Made by a program: the position numbers and the translations under genes. This document shows, one piece after another, positions 43,695-52,553 of a stretch of DNA of 64,000 bases. The notes below the pieces were generated by a model. That model searched no databases. It was not told where the DNA came from and saw only the letters and a list, made by a program, of their open reading frames with translations. The stretch comes from Halochromatium glycolicum (GTDB taxonomy: Bacteria; Pseudomonadota; Gammaproteobacteria; Chromatiales; Chromatiaceae), in NCBI RefSeq assembly GCF_016584085.1, contig NZ_NRSJ01000009.1, positions 51,886 to 115,885 of the forward strand, in the 5' to 3' direction. Positions within the stretch are counted from its first letter, which is position 1. The number at the start of each line of letters is the position of its first letter.

Positions 43695-44693
43695 ATGGAC
43701 CCCACGACCGCTTCACTGCCCGCCAACCCGCTCCCGGCCCCGGCGCTGCGCCTCACGCGCCTGCGTTTCGACTGCGACGCCCTTGAGCCCATCCACCTGC
43801 CGGCCTACAGCGGCTCGGCCTGGCGCGGGCTGATCGGGCGCAGCCTGCGCCACAGCGTCTGCGTCACCCGCCAGCCGACCTGCGACGGGTGCCTGCTGCG
43901 CAGCCAGTGCGCCTACTCGACCTTCTTCGAATCACCGCCCGCCTCGCCGGAGACGGCCGCGCGCTACAGCGCGCTGCCGCACCCGTTCGTGCTCGAGCCC
44001 GGCCCGCCCGGTCGGCGCACCCTCGAGCCCGGCGCGCCGCTCAGCGTCGGCCTGACCCTGATCGGCCCGGCCGGGGCGCTCACCCCGTATCTGATCCATG
44101 CCCTGCAGCGCGCTGGCGCGCGGGGGCTCGGTCGCCAGGGCGGGCGCTTCCGGCTCGTGGCCGTGCAGCAGGAGACGCGGCTCGGCAGTGACCAGTGGCA
44201 GGCGATCTACCGCGCCGAGACCGCCACCCTGCAGCCCGCCGCGACCCAGCTCCCGGCGCCGGGCGCGGCTCCCGATCAGGTCCGGCTCGCGCTGCACACC
44301 CCGGTGCGCCTCAAGCGCCAGGGGCGCTACCTCGGCCCCCGCGACCTCGATGCCCGCGCGCTGCTCGGCACCCTCTCCACCCGCATCGCCCTGCTCGCCG
44401 AGCTCTACGGCGACGGGCCGCCGGCGTTCGAACGCGCGCCGCTGCATGCCGCCATCGACCGGATCACGCTCACGCCCGCGCAGCTGCACTGGGTCGAGTG
44501 GACCCGCTACTCCTCGCGCCAGGGCACGCGCATGCAGCTCGGCGGCGTGCTCGGGACCCTTCAGCTGCACGGCCCCGGCCTCACCGCGCTCTGGCCGCTG
44601 CTCACCCTTGGGCAATGGCTGCATGTGGGCAAGGCGACCAGTTTCGGGCTCGGCGGCTATCGGCTCCAACCCGCGGCATCGCCTGACCCCTGA
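43695..44693 (+). CDS. cas6: CRISPR-associated endoribonuclease Cas6
   Basis: About 332 residues. It shows the Cas6 (PF10040-like) organisation of type III loci: an N-terminal ferredoxin-like half (LRLTRLRFDCDALEPIHLPA; SGSAWRGLIGRSLRHSVC), a four-Cys insertion (CVTRQPTCDGCLLRSQC, metal-binding-like), and a C-terminal half ending in the glycine-rich loop GKATSFGLGGYRL. It cuts the pre-crRNA within repeats. ATG 43695 fits the domain start; an upstream frame is open but not conserved-looking. It leads the CRISPR gene cluster, 343 bp before the next gene. Confidence 0.88.
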   Translation: MDPTTASLPANPLPAPALRLTRLRFDCDALEPIHLPAYSGSAWRGLIGRSLRHSVCVTRQPTCDGCLLRSQCAYSTFFESPPASPETAARYSALPHPFVLEPGPPGRRTLEPGAPLSVGLTLIGPAGALTPYLIHALQRAGARGLGRQGGRFRLVAVQQETRLGSDQWQAIYRAETATLQPAATQLPAPGAAPDQVRLALHTPVRLKRQGRYLGPRDLDARALLGTLSTRIALLAELYGDGPPAFERAPLHAAIDRITLTPAQLHWVEWTRYSSRQGTRMQLGGVLGTLQLHGPGLTALWPLLTLGQWLHVGKATSFGLGGYRLQPAASPDP

Positions 44694-45036
44694 GCGCTCG
44701 CGCCGCAAGCTTGCCGGCCCGGCCGCCACCCGGCGATCAGGCGAAGCTCGGCGCTGTCGTCGGTCACGGCCGCCGGAGCAGGCGGCCAGGGAAGGGACAG
44801 CAGGGAGGCGGCCGGCGACGCCATGCGCTCGCAAGCCTGCCGGCCCGGCCGCTCACGGCAACCCGGTGCATCCTGCTGACCGTCGTCGCGACAGGCCGCA
44901 GGAGGCGCCGCCAAGGAGCCGGAGGCCGGGAGGCCGCGGCGAGCCATCGCTGACAGGCGTCGTCATCCTGCGGTAGCCTTCGCACCGAAGGGGCCGGATC
45001 GGCGACGGATCACCCCCCAGCAGGAGACCCCCACTC
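44694..45036. other. Intergenic region inside the CRISPR locus; no repeats of CRISPR type
   Basis: 343 bp, extremely GC-rich. An imperfect ~30-bp duplication (GCCGGCCCGGCCGC at 44713-44726 and 44841-44854) is present, but there is no regular repeat-spacer pattern. A purine-rich AGGAGA lies before the NE0113 gene start. Confidence 0.6.
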
Positions 45037-46272
45037 ATGGCAGAACCCGGAACCGGCGCCCGCGACGGCGCTCACAGCGAGGGGCGCAGGCCGTCGCCTC
45101 CCCATCACTACCCGCGCCGCGTGCTGCTCGCCGTGGCCGGGCTCTCGCCGCAGATCCTCACCGAGACCCTCTACGCGCTGGCCGTCGTCGGTGAGCCGGC
45201 CTTCGTCCCGACCGAGATCCAGCTGCTCACCACCGCCGAGGGGGCCGAGCGCGCGCGCCTGAGCCTGCTCTCCGATGATCCCGGCTGGTTCGCCCGCCTG
45301 CGCGCGGACTATGCGCTGCCGCCGATCACCTTCGGCCCGGAACAGATCGTGATCCTGCGCGATGCGCACGGGCAGCCGCTCGCCGACATCCGCGAGCTCG
45401 CCGACAACGCCTGCGTCGCCGACCGCCTGGTCGAGACCGTGCGCGCGCTCACCGCCGACCCCGACTGCGCGCTGCACGTCTCGCTCGCCGGCGGGCGCAA
45501 GACCATGGGCTACTACGCCGGCTATGCGCTCTCGCTGTTCGGCCGCCCGCAGGACCGGCTCAGCCATGTGCTGGTCAGCGCGCCGTTCGAGCAGAGCTGG
45601 AACTTCTTCTATCCGACCCCGTATTCGCGCGTGATCGAGACCAACGACAAGCGGCTCGCCGACACCCGCGATGCACGCGTGACCCTCGCCGAGGTGCCGT
45701 TCGTGCGCCTGCGCGACGGGCTTCCGGAGCGCCTGCTGCAGGGCGGGGCCACCTTCGGCGCGACCATCGCCGCCGCGCAGCGCGCGCTGCAGCCGCCCGC
45801 GCTGGTCATCGATCTGGCCCACCAGCGCGTGCAGGCCGGCGGCGAGGTCATCCCCCTGGCCGCTGCGCCGCTGGCCTTCTACAGCCTGTTCGCCCGCCGC
45901 GCCCAGGCGGGTGAGCCGGCGCTGAGCTGGCGCGAGCCGGGCCTGGCTGCAGCCTACCTGGCCGAGTACGCCGCTCTGGTCGGCGACGCCTCGGGCGATT
46001 ACGAGCGCGCCGAGACCGCGCTGGCCGAGGGCATGAGCGATGAGTACTTCGACCAGGCCAAGGCGCGCACCAACCGCGCGCTGCGCGACGCCCTCGGTGC
46101 GCCGCTGGCCGCGCCCTACCTGATCCAGACCCAGGGCCGGCGCCCGCACAGCCAGTCCAGCCTGCGGCTGGAGCCGGAGGCGGTCCGGTTCGCGTCGATC
46201 GCGCCCGCGCACGGCAAGCTTGCCGACGCGGCGCCGGACCCGGATGACCCGGACACTGGGACTCCGTCCTGA
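45037..46272 (+). CDS. CRISPR-associated CARF protein, NE0113/TIGR02584 family (putative ring nuclease)
   Basis: 411 residues. A Rossmann-like CARF domain fills ~28-200: RRVLLAVAGLSPQILTETLY, then the nucleotide-binding loop HVSLAGGRKTMGYYAGYALS (around 148-165). The C-terminal half (~230-390) is helical, winged-helix-like, with no R-x4-6-H HEPN motif and no PD-(D/E)xK motif. Members of this family are annotated as cyclic-oligoadenylate ring nucleases, which would switch off signalling from Cas10; activity here is inferred. It is 14 bp upstream of card1. Confidence 0.82.
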   Translation: MAEPGTGARDGAHSEGRRPSPPHHYPRRVLLAVAGLSPQILTETLYALAVVGEPAFVPTEIQLLTTAEGAERARLSLLSDDPGWFARLRADYALPPITFGPEQIVILRDAHGQPLADIRELADNACVADRLVETVRALTADPDCALHVSLAGGRKTMGYYAGYALSLFGRPQDRLSHVLVSAPFEQSWNFFYPTPYSRVIETNDKRLADTRDARVTLAEVPFVRLRDGLPERLLQGGATFGATIAAAQRALQPPALVIDLAHQRVQAGGEVIPLAAAPLAFYSLFARRAQAGEPALSWREPGLAAAYLAEYAALVGDASGDYERAETALAEGMSDEYFDQAKARTNRALRDALGAPLAAPYLIQTQGRRPHSQSSLRLEPEAVRFASIAPAHGKLADAAPDPDDPDTGTPS

Positions 46273-46286
46273 AGGAGCCCCGAGCC

Positions 46287-47468
46287 ATGCCCGTCCACGT
46301 CCTCCTCGTCTCCGAGCAAGTCCTGCAGAACCTGATCCCGGTGCTGATGGAACGCCCGCAGCAGGTGTTCCTGGTCGTCACCGCCGAGATGGCCCGCCGG
46401 CGCGCCGATCAGCGCCTGCGCCGGCTGCTGCGCCAGAGCGGTGCCGAGGTGATCGACTGCAATGACGGCCCGGACGGCGACTTCGCCGCGCTCCAGGCGT
46501 TCGCCCACCAGGTCGCCGAGCGGGTGCTCAATGCCGGTGCCGACGCCGAGATCGTGCTCAACGCCACCGGTGGCACCAAGCTGATGTCGATCGCCTTCGT
46601 CGAGGCCTTCCGCGGCATCGCCACCCGAATCCTCTACACCGACACCGCCCACCGGCGCATCGAGTACCTGCCGGCCGCGCGCGACACGCAGGCGCCGGCA
46701 CCGACGCCGATGCGCGATGTGCTCGACGTGCCCGGCTACCTGCGCGCGCAAGGCTTCCAGTACCGCGGCGCCGTCTCCGCGAGCGCCGACTGGCCACCGC
46801 GTGCCGGTGCGCGCAAGGCCGCCTGCAAGTTCCTCGGCAGGCACATCGGGGAGGCGCACCTGCAGCAGTTCGTCGGCAATCTCAATGCGCTCGCCGACAA
46901 GGCGCTCGAGCGGCTTCCGGACAGCCACGAGGAACGCCTCGCCGCCCCGGTGCAATCGTTCAGCCGCGCACCGCGCGGGCGCTGGGCCGAGGCGATGGAC
47001 GCGCTGGCCCAGGCCGGGGTGTTGGACTGGACGCCGGGCTCGGAGTACCTGCGCTTCACCGACCTCGATGCGGCCCATTTCGCCCGCGGCGGCTGGCTCG
47101 AAGAGTACGCCTATCACGTCGTGCACGACGCCGGCGTGCATGATGCACGCCTTGGCGTCACCGGCGTCTGGGATGACGCACAGACGATGGCCAACGAGTT
47201 CGACGTGCTCGCCTGCCACGGCAACCAGCTGCTGTTCATCGAATGCAAGACGCTGCGCTACCGCGACGAGACCGACAATGCCATCGCCTACAAGCTCGAC
47301 AGCCTCGGCGAGGACGCGCGCGGGCTGTTCGGGCGCACCTGGCTGCTCTCGGCACGCGCGCCCACCGACACCCTCATCGCCCGGGCCCGGCGCGCGCGCA
47401 TCCGGCTCATCGGCCCCGCTGAGCTGCAGGATCTGCGCGCGTTGGTGCGGGCGTGGAAGGCGGGCTGA
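46287..47468 (+). CDS. Card1/Can2-type CARF nuclease (DUF1887)
   Basis: 393 residues. CARF domain ~1-140 with the ligand loop LNATGGTKLMS (91-101). A linker domain spans ~150-260. A PD-(D/E)xK nuclease follows with WLEEYAYHVV (Glu272/273), NEFDVLACHGNQLLFIECKT (Asp306, Glu319, Lys321). This is the Card1/Can2 architecture: a dimeric nuclease activated by cyclic tetra-adenylate that nicks DNA and/or cuts RNA. Every catalytic position is present, so it is probably the working effector of this locus. Genes for cas6, the NE0113 protein and Cas10 flank it in the same direction. Confidence 0.9.
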   Translation: MPVHVLLVSEQVLQNLIPVLMERPQQVFLVVTAEMARRRADQRLRRLLRQSGAEVIDCNDGPDGDFAALQAFAHQVAERVLNAGADAEIVLNATGGTKLMSIAFVEAFRGIATRILYTDTAHRRIEYLPAARDTQAPAPTPMRDVLDVPGYLRAQGFQYRGAVSASADWPPRAGARKAACKFLGRHIGEAHLQQFVGNLNALADKALERLPDSHEERLAAPVQSFSRAPRGRWAEAMDALAQAGVLDWTPGSEYLRFTDLDAAHFARGGWLEEYAYHVVHDAGVHDARLGVTGVWDDAQTMANEFDVLACHGNQLLFIECKTLRYRDETDNAIAYKLDSLGEDARGLFGRTWLLSARAPTDTLIARARRARIRLIGPAELQDLRALVRAWKAG

Positions 47469-47587
47469 GCGATGGACCGGCTTACCACAACTGTGCCGGA
47501 AGGCGCGCTCTGGCGCGCCGTGTGCGCAGCCAACGCGACGCGATCCGGCATGGCTTTCGCCACCTTTGAGAGAAGGACACCATCACG

Positions 47588-50302
47588 ATGACTTCCGAGG
47601 ACCGCCTCGCCGCCTCCTGCCGCGTTGCGCTCGCAGGGCTGATCCATGACCTTGGCAAGTTCGCCGAGCGCGCCGGCATCGACCCCGGCACCGAGCTGTT
47701 GGAATCGAATCTGCACCAGTATTCCCGCCGCCAGCAGGCCGGCGGCCGCCAATGGTTCACGCACCGCCATGCCGCCTACACCGCAGTGGCCATCGATCTG
47801 CTCGAGCGCCACTTCCCGCGCCTGAAGGGAGAGGATGTCGCGCCCTTTGCCGCCTGGGATGCCCCGGACGTCGATGATTCACTGATCAATGCCGCGGCGC
47901 GCCATCACCAACCGGAGACGGCGCTGCAGTGGATCATCGCCACCGCCGACCGGGTCGCCTCCGGCTTCGAGCGCGAGACCTTCGACCGTTACAACGACGC
48001 CGAGGAAGGGACTGCCACCGGTGGCGACCACTTCTCGGCGCGGCAACTGACGCTGTTCGAGCAGATTCGCCTCGACGGCAAGCATGACGACAGGCGCCCG
48101 CTGCAGCAGCGCTATGCGTTGCAGCCGCTCTCGCCGCGGGCGGTCTTTCCGCAACCGGCCGAAGACTGCGAGCCGCCCAAGCGCGAGCGCGCACAGGCCA
48201 AGGCGCAATACCGCGCGCTCTGGGATCAGTTCACAAAGGCCCTGGAGGCGATCCCGGCCTCGCATCAGGAGCGGCTCGATCTGTGGCTGGACCACTTCGA
48301 CACCCTGTTGGCGACCTTCGCCCACAGCATCCCGGCGGCGACCGCCTTCAACGTCAAGCCGGAGGTCTCGCTCTACGACCACAGCAAGGCGGTGGCGGCG
48401 CTCGCCACGGCGCTGTGGCGCTGGCATCAGGCCCAGGACCATGAGCCCGAGGCGATCGTCGCCGCCCATCAACAGCGCGCCGATTGGGATGCGCCTAAGC
48501 TGCTGCTGATCCAGGGCGATCTGTTCGGCATCCAGGACTTCATCTTCGCCGCCGGCGGCGAGACCCAGCGCCGCGCCGCCAAGCTGCTGCGCGGGCGTTC
48601 GTTCTACGTCGGCCTGCTCACCGAGTGTGCGGCCATGCGCGTGCTCGACGCCCTGGCGCTGCCGCCAACCAGCCAGATCATCAACGCGGCTGGCAAGTTC
48701 CTGATCGTCGCCCCCAACACCGAGGCCACGCGCGAGGCGCTGAGCGCGGTGCGCCGCGATCTCGACGCCTGGTTCCTCACGCACAGCTATGGCCAGGCCG
48801 GCGTCGGGCTGGCCTGGCTGGAGGCGCGCTGTAACGACTTCCTCTGCGCGCGTGGCGACCCGAAGGACGCCCATCAGGGCTTCGCCACCCTGATGAAGCG
48901 CCTGTTCGCGCAGCTGGAACGGGCCAAGGCGCAGCGCTTCGACCTCTGCGGCGACGCGCCGCCGGCGGCGGTCTTCGCGGGCTTCCTCGATCGCTTCGAC
49001 AACCAGCTCGGCGCCTGCGCTATCGACGGCCGCTCACCGGCCGAACTGAGGCTCACGGTTGCCGAGCAGGATCGGGAGATCGCCCTGAGCCGGCTGGCCA
49101 AGGACCAGATCGACATCGGCAACTGGCTGACCGCCTTCGAGCGGCTGCTGGTCACGCGCGAGGGCATCGGCAAGCACACCCTCGGCGTCGATGTCTTCGG
49201 CTATCGGATCAGCTTTACCGGTGACGAGACCGACAGCGGGCGCTTCGGCCCGGCGGTGCGCGACGGCAACCTGGTGCGCGCCTGGGACTTCAGCCTGCCG
49301 CTCGACGATGACACCCACGCGCTCTGGAACGGCTACGCTCGGCGCTCCATCAACGGCTTCATCCCGCGCTTCAGCGGCGAGCCGCTCAGCGACTATGAGC
49401 AGGAGAAGTACCGGCGCTGCGATCCCGACAGCGAGGGCGAGTTTGCCCGGGATGAGCCCAAGACCCTGAACCACCTCGCCTGCGAAGACCAGCGCCTGGA
49501 AAAACGCCACCAACGCGACGCCTGGGTCGGCATCCGCGCCCTGACCACCCTCAAGGGTGACATCGACAACCTCGGGCTGATCTTCCAGCAGGGCCTGGCC
49601 GCGCCGACCTTCGCCAAGATGGCCGCGCTCTCGCGCCAGACCAACGCCTTCTTCGCCGTTTACCTGCCGTGGCTGTGCCGGACCCGGTATCCCAATACCT
49701 ACACCGTGTTCGCCGGCGGCGATGACTTCTTCCTGATCGGCCCCTGGCATTCGCAGATGACGCTCGCGCGGCAACTGCGCGACGACTTTGCGCGCTATGT
49801 CGCCGGCAATCCCGACATTCACTTCTCGGCTGGGCTCTCCATCACCAAGCCCGGGCTGCCGATCCGCCAGCTGGCGGCGCTCGGCGAGCAGGCCCTCGAG
49901 GAGGCCAAGGGCCTGCGCCCGGAGAAGAACGCCGTGACCTGCTTCGGCGAGACCGTCTCCTGGGATGATTTCGAGGCGCTGGGCAAGGCTGGAAGCGAGC
50001 TCGAGCGATTGACCGAGGAGCTTGGGCTCAGCACCGGCTACGTCTACGGCCTGATCGCGCTGATCGAGAAGGCCGAGACGGTCCACACCCATCCCGAGCA
50101 CGCGATCTGGCACAGCCAGTTCGCCTACCGCACCGCGCGCATGCTCGAGCGCCTGCCCGGGCTGCGCGATCGCGCCAAGAGCGATGAGCGCCGGCGCCTG
50201 CAGCAGCGCCTGGCCCAGGTCATCGCCCAGGAGGGCATCGCGCGCTTCGGCGGCCGCTACCGGATTCCCCTCTTCACCCATCTCTACCAGACACGCGACT
50301 AG
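47588..50302 (+). CDS. csm1: Type III-A Cas10/Csm1
   Basis: 904 residues. N-terminal HD nuclease domain with ALAGLIHDLGKF (His20-Asp21) and a second His at HRHAAYTA. Two palm domains follow; the second has FAGGDDFFLIG with the GGDD cyclase motif at ~710-713. The C-terminal small helical domain runs ~800-904. It degrades ssDNA via HD and makes cyclic oligoadenylate from ATP via the GGDD palm when the Csm complex binds target RNA. Both active sites are intact. The start at 47588 follows GAGAAGGA. The long form (most Csm1 are ~750-850) reflects a larger middle region. Confidence 0.95.
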   Translation: MTSEDRLAASCRVALAGLIHDLGKFAERAGIDPGTELLESNLHQYSRRQQAGGRQWFTHRHAAYTAVAIDLLERHFPRLKGEDVAPFAAWDAPDVDDSLINAAARHHQPETALQWIIATADRVASGFERETFDRYNDAEEGTATGGDHFSARQLTLFEQIRLDGKHDDRRPLQQRYALQPLSPRAVFPQPAEDCEPPKRERAQAKAQYRALWDQFTKALEAIPASHQERLDLWLDHFDTLLATFAHSIPAATAFNVKPEVSLYDHSKAVAALATALWRWHQAQDHEPEAIVAAHQQRADWDAPKLLLIQGDLFGIQDFIFAAGGETQRRAAKLLRGRSFYVGLLTECAAMRVLDALALPPTSQIINAAGKFLIVAPNTEATREALSAVRRDLDAWFLTHSYGQAGVGLAWLEARCNDFLCARGDPKDAHQGFATLMKRLFAQLERAKAQRFDLCGDAPPAAVFAGFLDRFDNQLGACAIDGRSPAELRLTVAEQDREIALSRLAKDQIDIGNWLTAFERLLVTREGIGKHTLGVDVFGYRISFTGDETDSGRFGPAVRDGNLVRAWDFSLPLDDDTHALWNGYARRSINGFIPRFSGEPLSDYEQEKYRRCDPDSEGEFARDEPKTLNHLACEDQRLEKRHQRDAWVGIRALTTLKGDIDNLGLIFQQGLAAPTFAKMAALSRQTNAFFAVYLPWLCRTRYPNTYTVFAGGDDFFLIGPWHSQMTLARQLRDDFARYVAGNPDIHFSAGLSITKPGLPIRQLAALGEQALEEAKGLRPEKNAVTCFGETVSWDDFEALGKAGSELERLTEELGLSTGYVYGLIALIEKAETVHTHPEHAIWHSQFAYRTARMLERLPGLRDRAKSDERRRLQQRLAQVIAQEGIARFGGRYRIPLFTHLYQTRD

Positions 50303-50314
50303 GAGCACGCACGC

Positions 50315-50809
50315 ATGGGCGAACCCAGACATCAGCAACAGCAACGCGCACGCGGCCAAGGCGGCGGCTATCGCGGCGGGGACCGCGGCGGACGGGGGCG
50401 CGAGCAGGCGTCACTGCCCGCGCTCAAGGTCGACGATATCCGCTTCAGCGGTGACCTCGATCCTGAGCTGTTCAACGGCATCGCGAAACGCTGCGCGGCC
50501 ACGATCGGCGCTAACAAGAAGCGCAACAAACCGAGCCAGTTACGCCGCTTCTACGACGAGCTGGTGATGTGGCAGACCAAGGTCGGCACCGACGATGCGC
50601 GCTTTCAGCAGGTGCGCCCCTTCATCCTGATGCTCAACGCCAAGGCCGCCTATGCCGAGGGCCGGGAGCTGGTCGATAAGAACTTCGTCGCGCTGTTGGA
50701 GCGCTGCCTGCGCCAGGCCGAGGACGCCAGGACACTCGGCTACGCCAAGCTCTTCTTCGAGGCCTTTCTCGGCTTCTACAAGGAAGAGCGCCCCGGCGAG
50801 AACAAATGA
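50315..50809 (+). CDS. csm2: Csm2 small subunit with Gly/Arg-rich N-terminal tail
   Basis: 164 residues. Residues ~40-164 are the helical Csm2 bundle (DLDPELFNGIAKRCAATIGA; SQLRRFYDELVMWQTKVGTD; ARTLGYAKLFFEAFLGFYKE). Residues 6-33 form an extra tail with RGG-like repeats (GQGGGYRGGDRGGRGREQ), not usual for Csm2. The core lines the target RNA in the Csm filament. It is placed 12 bp after csm1 with AGGAG upstream. Confidence 0.9.
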   Translation: MGEPRHQQQQRARGQGGGYRGGDRGGRGREQASLPALKVDDIRFSGDLDPELFNGIAKRCAATIGANKKRNKPSQLRRFYDELVMWQTKVGTDDARFQQVRPFILMLNAKAAYAEGRELVDKNFVALLERCLRQAEDARTLGYAKLFFEAFLGFYKEERPGENK

Positions 50810-50834
50810 CGGCCGCCGAACCAAGGAGACCCGC

Positions 50835-51545
50835 ATGCAACTGACCCACATCCGCAAGATCACCGCCACCCTGGAGCTGCTCAGCGGCCTGCACATCGGC
50901 GGCGGCAACACCGAGATGCACATCGGCGGCACCGACAACCCGGTGATCAAGAACCCGGTCACCAACCAACCCTACATCCCAGGCTCCAGCCTCAAGGGTA
51001 AGATGCGCAGCCTGCTCGAATGGCGCGCCGGTGTCGTCGGCCTCACCAACGGCAAACCGCTCGGCTTCCAGCACGTGCGCGAGCTCGCCGGCGCGCAGCA
51101 GGCGCACGCCAAGGTGCTGCTGAAGCTCTTCGGCGGTGCCCCAGAAGGTGACCCGGACGTGGCGCTGCTCAAGGAGATCGGCCCCACCCGGCTGGCGTTC
51201 TGGGACTGCAGTCTCGATCCCACCTGGGTTGCGGAGATGGAACAGAACCATCTGCTGCTCACCGAGCACAAGACCGAAAACGCGATCGACCGCATCGCCG
51301 GCGTCGCCGAACACCCACGCAACACCGAGCGGGTACCGGCGGGCGCCCGCTTCGCGTTCCAGCTCACGCTCAAGGTGCATGGTGAGGAGGACCTGCTCGA
51401 GGAGCTGCTGGTCGGCTTCAAGCTGCTCGAGCTCACCGGCCTCGGCGGCTCCGGCTCGCGCGGCTACGGCAAGATCCGCTTCGCGGGGCTGGCCATGCAG
51501 GGCGCGGATCTGCAGACCCGGCTGGATCAACTGAGCCTCGACTGA
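50835..51545 (+). CDS. csm3: Csm3 backbone subunit, target-RNA ribonuclease
   Basis: 236 residues from ATG 50835 (AAGGAGA upstream). RAMP fold with TATLELLSGLHIGGG, the thumb-loop segment HIGGTDNPVIKNP carrying the catalytic Asp (Asp34), IPGSSLKGKMRSLLEW, and the C-terminal glycine loop LTGLGGSGSRGYGKIRF. Multiple Csm3 copies form the backbone and cut target RNA at 6-nt intervals. Catalytic Asp is present. Confidence 0.95.
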   Translation: MQLTHIRKITATLELLSGLHIGGGNTEMHIGGTDNPVIKNPVTNQPYIPGSSLKGKMRSLLEWRAGVVGLTNGKPLGFQHVRELAGAQQAHAKVLLKLFGGAPEGDPDVALLKEIGPTRLAFWDCSLDPTWVAEMEQNHLLLTEHKTENAIDRIAGVAEHPRNTERVPAGARFAFQLTLKVHGEEDLLEELLVGFKLLELTGLGGSGSRGYGKIRFAGLAMQGADLQTRLDQLSLD

Positions 51546-51557
51546 GGGGAGCCGCGC

Positions 51558-52553
51558 ATGGAGACGCTCACCCTGCGCCTGCACCTGCAGGCCGCGTTCG
51601 GCTCGCCGCTGCTCGGCGATATGCTGTTCGGTCAGCTCTGCTGGGCGCTGCGCAATCGCCATGGTGACGCCGCGCTGCAGGAACGGCTGGAAGGCTACAC
51701 CGACGGGCGCCCGTTCGCGGTCGTCGCCGATGCGATGCCGATCGGCTGGCTGCCGCGCCCGGCGGTGCCGCTGTCGCTGTTTGCGGAGTTGGCCGAGGTC
51801 GACCGCAAACAGATCAAGAAACGCCATTGGCTGCCGGTGGCGGCCCTGGCGCAGCCGCTGGCGGAATGGCTCGCGCTCTGTCGCAGCGATGCCGAGGTGC
51901 TGGCTGACGCCGAGGCGCCGAAGGGGACGGCGGCGCGCGCGCAGGACCGGCCAACCGCCTTGAGCACCCTGCACCCACAGCCGCACAACAGCATCAATCG
52001 CCTCACCGGCACCACCGGGCGCGGCGACTTCGCCCCCTACACGCAGATGCAGCGCTGGTATGCCGAGGGTGCCGATCTGTGCGTGCGGCTGCTATACGAC
52101 CCCGCGCGCATCAGCGCCGCGATGCTCACCGAGCTGGTCGAGGACATCGGCACCGTCGGCTTCGGCCGCGATGCCAGCATCGGTCTGGGCAAGTTCGCCG
52201 TCGCGCCGCTGGTGGAGCCCTGGCCGGTGCAGGCTGATGCCAACGCCTGTCTGACGCTCGCGCCCTGCGCGCCGCAGGGGCTCGGCTGCGATGCCGCGCG
52301 CAGCTTCTACGAGGTCTTCACCCGCTTCGGCCGCCATGGCGATCAGGCCGTGCAGCAGGGCAATCCGTTCAAGGCCCCGGTGCTGCTCGCGCGCACCGGC
52401 GCGCTGCTCACGCCGCCGACGGTGCCGGCCGCTCCGATCATCGGCCAGGGCCTCGGTGGCCGGGGACAGCTCTCGAAGGTCATCCCCGAGACTGTGCAGC
52501 AGGGCTATGCGCCCTGTGTTGCCGTGCATCTGCCGGAGGAGTTCGCCGCATGA
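51558..52553 (+). CDS. csm4: Csm4 crRNA 5'-handle-binding subunit
   Basis: 331 residues, normal for Csm4. RAMP motifs: LHLQAAFGSPLLGDMLFGQL at the N-terminus, the HNSINRLTGTTGRGDFAPYT loop, IGTVGFGRDASIGLGKFAVA, and a C-terminal half ending GQGLGGRGQLSKV. It binds the 5' repeat handle and Cas10. Its stop overlaps csm5 by ATGA. Confidence 0.93.
   Translation: METLTLRLHLQAAFGSPLLGDMLFGQLCWALRNRHGDAALQERLEGYTDGRPFAVVADAMPIGWLPRPAVPLSLFAELAEVDRKQIKKRHWLPVAALAQPLAEWLALCRSDAEVLADAEAPKGTAARAQDRPTALSTLHPQPHNSINRLTGTTGRGDFAPYTQMQRWYAEGADLCVRLLYDPARISAAMLTELVEDIGTVGFGRDASIGLGKFAVAPLVEPWPVQADANACLTLAPCAPQGLGCDAARSFYEVFTRFGRHGDQAVQQGNPFKAPVLLARTGALLTPPTVPAAPIIGQGLGGRGQLSKVIPETVQQGYAPCVAVHLPEEFAA

Noticed and set aside
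44694..44860. Imperfect GCCGGCCCGGCCGC duplication as a possible CRISPR repeat
   Set aside because: Only two copies at ~128 bp distance, low complexity, no spacer-like periodicity.
49034..50359. Minus-strand open frame (441 codons) opposite csm1
   Set aside because: Antisense of the GC-rich Cas10 gene with no recognisable domain or start signal.
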